From: an uncultured Pelagibacteraceae bacterium
GTDB lineage: Bacteria > Pseudomonadota > Alphaproteobacteria > Pelagibacterales > Pelagibacteraceae
Assembly (NCBI GenBank): GCA_902552755.1
Contig: CACDHV010000006.1
Span: 1 to 53,447, forward strand
Direction: 5' to 3'
Length of the DNA stretch: 53,447 bases
In this document: positions 47,293 to 53,447 of the stretch, in pieces
Numbering within the stretch: the stretch's first letter is position 1
Layout: every line of letters begins with the position of its first letter
Position numbers and translations under genes: made by a program
The notes under the pieces: model-generated
The model's input: the letters and a program-made list of their open reading frames with translations, nothing else
What the model was told of the DNA's origin: nothing
Database searches by the model: none

Positions 47293-47856
47293 ATGAAAAT
47301 AATTTTAATTGATAATTATGATAGTTTTACATTCAATTTATATCACTATCTTTCATCCTTTTCTAAAGTAGATGTTTTAAGAAATGATAAAGTAGATCAT
47401 CATTATATTTTAAAAAAAAAGTATAATAAAATTGTAATATCTCCAGGTCCTGGAAATCCTAATCAATCTGGAAATTGTTTAAAGATAGTAAAAAATTTAT
47501 ATAAAAAAATACCAATACTTGGTGTTTGTTTAGGTCATCAAATTATTGGTCAAATATTTGGTTCTAAGATAATTCAAGCTAAAGAACTTGTGCATGGAAA
47601 AACAAGTAATATTATAAATAAGAAAATTGGTATTTTAAATAATTTACCAAAAAATTTTTCAGCTACGAGATATCATAGTTTAGTAATTGATAGAAAATCT
47701 TTATCTAAAGATTTAAAAATTACATCTAGTACATCCGATGGAACAATTATGGGTATTATGCATAAGAAATACAAAATTCATGGAGTTCAATTTCATCCTG
47801 AAAGTATCAAAACAAAATATGGTTTAAAAATTTTAGAGAATTTTGTAAAGGAGTAA
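47293..47856 (+). CDS. trpG: Anthranilate synthase glutamine amidotransferase component
   Basis: 187-residue class I glutaminase. Nucleophile Cys lies in ILGVCLGHQIIGQ and the His-Glu pair in VQFHPESI; IDNYDSFTFNLYHYL and VISPGPGNP are the usual N-terminal blocks. It supplies ammonia to TrpE and may serve PabB too. Five bases after trpE. Confidence 0.95.
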   Translation: MKIILIDNYDSFTFNLYHYLSSFSKVDVLRNDKVDHHYILKKKYNKIVISPGPGNPNQSGNCLKIVKNLYKKIPILGVCLGHQIIGQIFGSKIIQAKELVHGKTSNIINKKIGILNNLPKNFSATRYHSLVIDRKSLSKDLKITSSTSDGTIMGIMHKKYKIHGVQFHPESIKTKYGLKILENFVKE

Positions 47857-47858
47857 AA

Positions 47859-48851
47859 ATGGATCAATTCTTAAAAAAGCTCGCAAACAAAAATAATTTA
47901 AATTTTAATGAAAGTAAAAATGCATTTGAGATTTTAATGAATGGTGAGGCCAGTGATCAACAAATTTATGATTTTTTAACTTTATTATCAGATAAAGGTG
48001 AGGTTTCAGATGAAATAGCTGGAGGTGTATATATATTGAGAGATAAGTCAAAAAGAGTAAAAGCTGAAAATTGCATTGATACTTGTGGTACTGGTGGAGA
48101 TGGAAAAGATACTCTAAATATTTCAACAGCATCGGCGCTTTTGTTAGCAAGCATGGGTGTAAAAGTTGCAAAGCATGGAAATAAAGCAGTTTCCTCAAAA
48201 TGCGGGTCTGCTGACGTTCTTGAAGCCTTGAATATAAATATCAACTTAGATCCAAATCAAATCGAAGAGCAAATTAAAAATAACAATTTTGGCTTCATGT
48301 TCGCTCCAAATTATCACTCAGCAATGAAATATGTTGGTCCAACAAGAAAAAAAATAGGGAAAAGAACTATTTTTAATATGATAGGTCCATTAAGCAGCCC
48401 AGCTCTTGTGGAAAGGCAGGTAATTGGTGTTTTTGATAATAAGCTTCTAAAAGTTTTTGCAAATGCACTAAAAAATCTAAATTTAAAATTTGCATGGATT
48501 GTAAATAGTGAGGATGGTCTAGATGAAATATCACCTTACGCTAAAACCAATGTTGTGCAACTGAAAAATAATGAAATATCTGAGTTTTTAATTGATCCAA
48601 ATGAGTTAAATGTTAACGCTGATAAATTCGAAAATTTAGTAGGAGATAATGCTAAATTTAATTCTGAAAAAATTTTAAATATTTTTCAAGGAGAAGATAA
48701 TGATTTTTCAAAAGCAGTATGTCTAAATGCTGCAGCAGGATTAATAGTTTCTGAAAAATATGATGATTTTAAAATCGCTTATAATTATACCAGAGGATTT
48801 ATTAAATCTGGAGCTGCATTCAAATATGTAAAAAATATACAAAATGTCTGA
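47859..48851 (+). CDS. trpD: Anthranilate phosphoribosyltransferase
   Basis: 330 residues. The PRPP-binding loop is DTCGTGGDGKDTLNIST, followed by KHGNKAVSSKCGSADVLEALN and the anthranilate-site region FAPNYHSAMKYVGPTRKKIGKRTIFN. Transfers phosphoribose to anthranilate. A Shine-Dalgarno AAAGGAG lies just before the ATG. Its 3' end overlaps trpC by 8 bases. Confidence 0.95.
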   Translation: MDQFLKKLANKNNLNFNESKNAFEILMNGEASDQQIYDFLTLLSDKGEVSDEIAGGVYILRDKSKRVKAENCIDTCGTGGDGKDTLNISTASALLLASMGVKVAKHGNKAVSSKCGSADVLEALNININLDPNQIEEQIKNNNFGFMFAPNYHSAMKYVGPTRKKIGKRTIFNMIGPLSSPALVERQVIGVFDNKLLKVFANALKNLNLKFAWIVNSEDGLDEISPYAKTNVVQLKNNEISEFLIDPNELNVNADKFENLVGDNAKFNSEKILNIFQGEDNDFSKAVCLNAAAGLIVSEKYDDFKIAYNYTRGFIKSGAAFKYVKNIQNV

Positions 48852-49635
48852 AAATATTCTTCAAAAAATAATTGATCAAAAAAAGATTAAAATTGAAAAA
48901 TTAAAAAGTGAAATTGATATTAAGAGCTTGATAGAATCAATTAATAAAAAAGATATTTTTTTTGATTTTAAGAAAAAAATACAAACCAATAACTTGGAAA
49001 ATAAAATATCCGTAATTGCTGAAATAAAAAAAGCTAGTCCATCTGCAGGTATTTTGATAAATGATTACGACCCAGTAAAAATTGCAAATATATATAAATC
49101 TAAGAACGTTACTTGTTTATCTGTATTAACGGAGGAAGACTTTTTTTTAGGAAATTTATCTCATATTTCTGAAATTAAAAAAAAAATTGAATTACCCATT
49201 CTTTGTAAAGACTTTTTTGTTGATAAGTTTCAAGTGCCTTTAGCAAAAAGTTATGGTGCTGATGCAATCCTTATTATATTAGCCGGTATTTCTGAAAAAA
49301 TTGCTGATGAAATTTATGAGGAAGCTTTAAAACATAATATGAGTGTAATTGTTGAAGTTCATACTGTTGAGGAGGCAGAAAAATCAGTAAAATATCCTGA
49401 TGCATTAATTGGAATAAATAACCGAAACCTAAAAACTCTTAAAACTGAGATAAATACAACTTATGATATATATAATGTTGTTTCAAATCACTCTTCCCCT
49501 CTAATTTCTGAGAGTGGTCTAAAAACAAAAGATGAATTGCTTGATATAAAAAACAGAACATCAATCAGCAGTTTTTTAATTGGTGAATCACTTTTAAAAG
49601 ATTTGGAAAATAATAATATTTTTTCTCTTTTATAG
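48844..49635 (+). CDS. trpC: Indole-3-glycerol-phosphate synthase
   Basis: 263-residue TIM barrel. Catalytic Lys in VIAEIKKASPSAG, then LSVLTEEDFFLG, LCKDFFVD, IIVEVHTVEEAEK, GINNRNLKT and SESGLKT. Closes the indole ring in tryptophan synthesis. Last gene of the trpEGDC run; trpF, trpB and trpA must be elsewhere. moaC-moeA, which often follow in alphaproteobacteria, are absent. Confidence 0.95.
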   Translation: MSENILQKIIDQKKIKIEKLKSEIDIKSLIESINKKDIFFDFKKKIQTNNLENKISVIAEIKKASPSAGILINDYDPVKIANIYKSKNVTCLSVLTEEDFFLGNLSHISEIKKKIELPILCKDFFVDKFQVPLAKSYGADAILIILAGISEKIADEIYEEALKHNMSVIVEVHTVEEAEKSVKYPDALIGINNRNLKTLKTEINTTYDIYNVVSNHSSPLISESGLKTKDELLDIKNRTSISSFLIGESLLKDLENNNIFSLL

Positions 49636-49682
49636 AAATTTTCCTTGATTTTTATTGCTTTTTAGCTGTTGTATAAATTAAG

Positions 49683-49697
49683 GAACTTTTATAGAAC
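49683..49697 (+). promoter_or_regulatory. SOS box (LexA operator) before lexA
   Basis: GAACTTTTATAGAAC is GAAC-N7-GAAC, the reverse complement of the alphaproteobacterial LexA operator GTTC-N7-GTTC. It ends 22 bases before the lexA ATG, consistent with autoregulation. No other box was searched for systematically. Confidence 0.75.
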
Positions 49698-49719
49698 ATC
49701 GATGTACTTAATTTGTTCT

Positions 49720-50403
49720 ATGTTAACTAAAAAACAAAAAAACCTGCTACTCTTTATCAACAAAAAGTTGAGATCCACAGGTGTGTCCCCTTCATATGAG
49801 GAAATGAAAGAATCATTAAATTTAAAATCAAAATCTGGAATTCACAGACTTATTAGTGCATTAGAGGAAAGAGGCTTTATTAAAAGATTAGCCCATAAGG
49901 CTAGAGCATTAGAAGTAATTAAGTTACCTGAAACAGCATCTGCAAACGATATTTTTAATAGTTTTTCTCCAAGCGTTATTAAGGGAGGATTGGACGAGGA
50001 AAATTTAAATAATTCTGACGATACAGAAATCCCTGTGCTAGGAAAAATCGCTGCAGGAACTCCAGTTGAGGCTATACAGAATGAAGTTTCAAGAATTTCA
50101 CTTCCAGCAAATATTGAAAAAGATGGAGAATTTTTTGGTTTAAAGGTTCAAGGAGATTCTATGATTGAAGCTGGAATTAATGATGGTGATACTGTTATTG
50201 TTAAAAAAGCAGATACTGCGGATAATGGAAAAATCGTAGTAGCTTTAATTGATGATCATGAGGCTATGTTGAAAAGAATTAGAAGAAAAGGTAAAACTGT
50301 TGCATTAGAAAGTGCAAATAGAAATTACGAAACAAAAATTTTTGGCCCAGATAGAGTGAAAGTTCAAGGAATTCTTGTATCTTTATATAGAAACTTTCAA
50401 TAA
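49720..50403 (+). CDS. lexA: SOS repressor LexA
   Basis: The start at 49720 (MLTKKQKNLLLFI) gives 227 residues, the usual length; an in-frame ATG at 49669 would extend the protein across the operator. The winged helix lies at about 1-68 (SPSYEEMKESLNLKSKSGIHRLISALEERGFIKR). The autocleavage bond Ala112-Gly113 is in AAGTP, catalytic Ser147 in GDSMIEAG and Lys185 in AMLKRIRR. Represses DNA-damage genes until RecA induces self-cleavage. It has its own operator and lies 84 bases after trpC. Confidence 0.95.
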   Translation: MLTKKQKNLLLFINKKLRSTGVSPSYEEMKESLNLKSKSGIHRLISALEERGFIKRLAHKARALEVIKLPETASANDIFNSFSPSVIKGGLDEENLNNSDDTEIPVLGKIAAGTPVEAIQNEVSRISLPANIEKDGEFFGLKVQGDSMIEAGINDGDTVIVKKADTADNGKIVVALIDDHEAMLKRIRRKGKTVALESANRNYETKIFGPDRVKVQGILVSLYRNFQ

Positions 50404-50422
50404 AATAGTTTAAATAAATTTC

Positions 50423-51817
50423 ATGAAAAAAGTAGCAACTAGATTTGCTCCTTCTCCAACCGGTCCTCTTCACATTGGTGGGGTAAGAACAGCTCTATTT
50501 AATTGGTTATATTCAAAAAATAAATCAGGTAAATTTTATTTAAGGATAGAAGATACTGATAAAGAAAGATCTAAAGAAGACTATAAGACTCAAATAATTA
50601 ACTCATTAAAATGGATGGGAATTGAACATGATGGTGAAGAGTATATCCAATCAAAAATGATTGGTGAACACGTAAATATTGCTAAAAGGTTATTAGAGAA
50701 TGGAAATGCATATAAATGTTATTGTAGTACAGAGGAAATAGAAGAACAAAAGAAAAGAGCTAAACAAAAAAAAATTCCTTATGTGTATAATCGAAAATGG
50801 CGAGATATTGCTGAAGATCAAGCCCCAAAGGATATAAAACCAGTTATAAGATTTAAAAGTAAAGTAGAGGGCACTTCTACGCTAAAAGACTTAGTTCAAG
50901 GAGACGTAGAGATTGAAAATAATACTATTGAAGATTTTGTTATTTTAAGAAATGACGAAACGCCGACATATAATTTATCTGCATCAGTTGATGATCATAA
51001 TATGAAAATGACTCATATTATTAGAGGAGATGATCATAAAATTAATACTTTTAAACAAATACAGATATATGAGGCGCTAGGATGGGAAATTCCACAATTC
51101 GCTCATATACCTCTTATTCATACAATAGATGGTAAGAAGCTATCAAAAAGAGACAATGCTTCAACATTAGAAGATTACTCAAAAATTGGAATTCTACCTG
51201 AGTCACTTAGAAATTACCTTCTAAGGTTAGGATGGTCCTATAAAGATAAGGAAATTTTTAACTTAGATGAAAGTATAAAACTTTTTAACCTAAAAGGAAT
51301 AGGTAAATCACCTTCAAAACTTGATATGAGTAGAATTCTTTCAATGAATGAATATTACATTAAAAATAGTGAAGTAGATATTTTGTACAATAAGTTAAAA
51401 GAATATTGTGAGATTTATAAAGATAAAATTAAAGAAGAAAAAGAAAATAAAATAAAAAACTCTTTAACATTTTTAAAAAATAAAGCAAAAACACTTGAAG
51501 ATATATTCAATAATTCTAAATACATATTAAATGATAAGGTTATTATTAATGACAATGATAAAAAACTGATAAACGATGAAGCAAAAACAATAATACATTT
51601 ATTTAAAGAAAAGATTTCAAAATTAGAAGTTTTTGATAGAGAAAATTTAGAACAAATCGTAAATGGTTTAATAAAATTAAATAATACAAATTTTAAAGGT
51701 GTTGGGCAGCCATTAAGAATAATGTTAACTGGATCTAAATTTGGTCCAGGAATATATGATATAATATTATCTCTTGGAAAAAATGAGGTAATAAAAAGAT
51801 TAGGAAATATAGGATAA
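50423..51817 (+). CDS. gltX: Glutamyl-tRNA synthetase
   Basis: 464 residues, class I. HIGH-type motif in FAPSPTGPLHIGGVRTALFN and KLSKR in DGKKLSKRDN. C-terminal all-helical anticodon domain from about residue 320. May also charge tRNA-Gln if glutaminyl-tRNA synthetase is absent, as in many alphaproteobacteria. 19 bases after lexA and overlapping lpxB tail-to-tail by 18 bases. Confidence 0.95.
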   Translation: MKKVATRFAPSPTGPLHIGGVRTALFNWLYSKNKSGKFYLRIEDTDKERSKEDYKTQIINSLKWMGIEHDGEEYIQSKMIGEHVNIAKRLLENGNAYKCYCSTEEIEEQKKRAKQKKIPYVYNRKWRDIAEDQAPKDIKPVIRFKSKVEGTSTLKDLVQGDVEIENNTIEDFVILRNDETPTYNLSASVDDHNMKMTHIIRGDDHKINTFKQIQIYEALGWEIPQFAHIPLIHTIDGKKLSKRDNASTLEDYSKIGILPESLRNYLLRLGWSYKDKEIFNLDESIKLFNLKGIGKSPSKLDMSRILSMNEYYIKNSEVDILYNKLKEYCEIYKDKIKEEKENKIKNSLTFLKNKAKTLEDIFNNSKYILNDKVIINDNDKKLINDEAKTIIHLFKEKISKLEVFDRENLEQIVNGLIKLNNTNFKGVGQPLRIMLTGSKFGPGIYDIILSLGKNEVIKRLGNIG

Positions 51818-52930
51818 GATAATGTTTGATGCTTCCTCAGATGAAGAGGTGGGAGAAGTTAAAGATTCAAGAGTTTTTTGTATTTCTTTTTTTTGTTTTG
51901 ATATCAAATCTGGTTTTTTTAAAAAATAGTAAACACTTTTAAATATTTCATCAGGGTTACATTCGGATTGTATCAACTCTGGAATAATTTCTCTATTATT
52001 GATAATATTAATCATATTAACAAATTTTATATTTAGTAAGAATTTTGCTAAATAAAAATTAATAAAATTCATTTTATAAATAATTATTGATGGAATATTC
52101 ATTTTACAAACTTCTAACGAAACTGTTCCAGATTTTACTACAGCGAAAATTGATTTCTTTAAAACTGCAGTTTTAATTTTATCATCATTAATAATTTCTA
52201 GATTTTGTATAGATTCATTTACAACATAACTTGATATAAGTTCTTTATTTTTATCAGTTGCATGGAATATAAAATTATAATTAGAATCCTTGATATTCAT
52301 TTTTTTAATAAAATTAATTAGAATTGGCATATGATGATTGATCTCTGAATCTCTGCTACCAGGAAAAATTGATATAATATTTCTTTTATCTAAAAATTGA
52401 CCAATTTGAATATTTTCATTATTTTTTTTATCCAACAAAGGGTGGCCCACAAATGTACTGGTTAGTTTTTCCTTATCAAAATATTCCTTTTCAAACTTAA
52501 AAAGTAATAAAATATGGTCTAAAAATTGTTTCATTTTCTTAACTCTACCCTCTCTCCATGCCCAAACCTTAGGAGCAATAAAATGAATTATTTTTATTTT
52601 TGGATTTTTTTCTTTTACTAGTTTTGCTACTCTTAATGTAAAATCTGGACTATCCACGCTAAATAAAATATCTGGGTTAAATTTCAAAACTTCATTAACA
52701 GTATCTTTTATTTTACGTTTTATTTTAAAAAAGTTAAATAAGATATCGGTAAAAGCTATAAAGGTTATCTCTTTTTGGTCATAGATTGACTTTATGCCTA
52801 ATTTTTCTAAGTTTGCTCCGCCAACACTTATGAATTCTAAATCATCTCTTTTAATTTTTATTTGTGATATTACTTCTGATGCCAGTTTATCTCCTGAAGG
52901 TTCACCTGTTAAAATAAAAATTTTTTTCAT
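51800..52930 (-). CDS. lpxB: Lipid-A-disaccharide synthase
   Basis: 376-residue GT19 glycosyltransferase beginning FILTGEPSGDKLASEVI. Other family blocks are IHFIAPKVWAWREGRVKKMK, FVGHPLLD and ISIFPGSRDSEI. Joins UDP-diacylglucosamine and lipid X to the lipid A disaccharide at the inner membrane. Its ATG overlaps the lpxI stop by 4 bases (ATGA). Confidence 0.95.
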   Translation of the reverse strand: MKKIFILTGEPSGDKLASEVISQIKIKRDDLEFISVGGANLEKLGIKSIYDQKEITFIAFTDILFNFFKIKRKIKDTVNEVLKFNPDILFSVDSPDFTLRVAKLVKEKNPKIKIIHFIAPKVWAWREGRVKKMKQFLDHILLLFKFEKEYFDKEKLTSTFVGHPLLDKKNNENIQIGQFLDKRNIISIFPGSRDSEINHHMPILINFIKKMNIKDSNYNFIFHATDKNKELISSYVVNESIQNLEIINDDKIKTAVLKKSIFAVVKSGTVSLEVCKMNIPSIIIYKMNFINFYLAKFLLNIKFVNMINIINNREIIPELIQSECNPDEIFKSVYYFLKKPDLISKQKKEIQKTLESLTSPTSSSEEASNIILSYIS

Positions 52931-53447
52931 ATAGCAACAAGAAAGAGTTTATTTTGATTGGCATATTTTATAGAGAGTTCTTTATTCAACAAAATATTTT
53001 GATTTGCTTTAACCACAATTCCCTTGATTCCAGCTTTGTTACAATCTTTAAATGTATCAATTCCTATTGTAGGTAAATCCACCCTTAAATCTTGTTTGAC
53101 TTTAGGTAGTTTAATTAAAACCCCTTTTTTAATTTTGGTTTTTGAGATAGATTTTATCATTTCTTTTGTGCCTTTTCTCGTTTCTCGAGAAATAACCTTA
53201 TTGTCTCTTATAATTACTGCTTGTGTATGGTTGTACGAATTAATTTTTTTCAATGTATTAATCCCTTTATATATTTCATTTTTTTCTAACAAAGTTGGTT
53301 TGATTTTTGTATAAATTCCTTTCTTTAGGGTTAATTCTGGGTTGAATGTATTTAATTTAATTACTTTAATTTTATTTTCAGACAAAATTTTAATCAAAAC
53401 TTTTAATATCGCTGCATCACCTAATTTAGATGCTTTAACAATTCTTG
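52927..53447 (-). CDS. lpxI: UDP-2,3-diacylglucosamine pyrophosphatase LpxI, C-terminal part (cut by window end)
   Basis: The frame is open to the window edge (RIVKASKLGDAAILK... before the first possible start), so the gene's 5' end lies outside. The visible part carries the LpxI C-terminal domain: AVIIRDNKVI, RKGTKEMI, GVLIKLPKVKQDLRVDLPTIGIDT and KANQNILLN. LpxI makes lipid X for LpxB and replaces LpxH in alphaproteobacteria. This supports reading the calcineurin-type enzyme at 15583-16401 as PlcP and not LpxH. Confidence 0.92.
   Translation of the reverse strand, partial: RIVKASKLGDAAILKVLIKILSENKIKVIKLNTFNPELTLKKGIYTKIKPTLLEKNEIYKGINTLKKINSYNHTQAVIIRDNKVISRETRKGTKEMIKSISKTKIKKGVLIKLPKVKQDLRVDLPTIGIDTFKDCNKAGIKGIVVKANQNILLNKELSIKYANQNKLFLVAI

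Noticed and set aside
49669..49719. Earlier start for lexA
   Set aside because: It would place the SOS box inside the coding sequence; the ATG at 49720 gives the standard LexA N terminus.

Overview
The window is a very AT-rich, extremely gene-dense stretch of an alphaproteobacterial chromosome, most likely from the streamlined marine SAR11 clade (Pelagibacterales). The reasons are the strong A/T codon bias and lysine/isoleucine/asparagine-rich proteins, one-base or ATGA overlaps between consecutive genes, an Aap-type general amino-acid transporter, a plcP-agt lipid-remodelling pair, and an alphaproteobacterial core gene order with pieces missing. No mobile element, CRISPR array, rRNA or clear pseudogene was seen. 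No gene-free stretch exceeds about 300 bases; the longest gap (28504-28769) holds a tRNA-Arg and a structured leader.

Left part (1-17.4 kb): a phosphorus-stress region. It starts with the tail of glpD and a phosphonoacetaldehyde hydrolase (phnX) preceded by a good Pho-box array, then a TPR protein and a Nudix hydrolase. Next come ppx and ppk (polyphosphate) divergent from a sixA-like phosphatase, the complete pstS-pstC-pstA-pstB-phoU-phoB run with a Pho box before pstS and a terminator-like attenuator after it, an unknown secreted protein, and phoR. The region ends with agt and plcP (replacement of phospholipid by glycolipid) divergent from a diacylglycerol-kinase-family gene. Together these genes would sense phosphate, import it, store or release it as polyphosphate, recover it from phosphonate and spare it by remodelling membrane lipids.

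Middle part (17.4-35.8 kb): a tiny, very lysine-rich protein with a strong promoter and Shine-Dalgarno site; the tightly packed valS-ilvD-manC run; tRNA-Cys and tRNA-Asn; an XRE-type regulator; the amino-acid ABC transporter aapJ-aapQ-aapM-aapP, with a structured leader and its own attenuator after aapJ; tRNA-Arg; an unknown polytopic membrane protein; and ntrY-ntrX-trkA-trkH (nitrogen/redox-type two-component system and potassium uptake). The ntrX product lacks the sigma-54 contact loop, and trkH carries an eight-G run.

Right part (35.8-53.4 kb): housekeeping genes in conserved alphaproteobacterial order: ispDF-pgpA-cinA on the plus strand; tpiA-secG-pyrG-kdsA-eno-ftsB-lipA-coq10-like on the minus strand; ppiD-like-trpE-trpG-trpD-trpC, then lexA (with an SOS box) and gltX on the plus strand; and lpxB-lpxI on the minus strand, cut by the window end. 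Genes that commonly sit between these in other alphaproteobacteria (dusB-ntrBC, pdhABC-lpd, moaC-moeA, comEC/gltA) are absent here, which fits genome streamlining.
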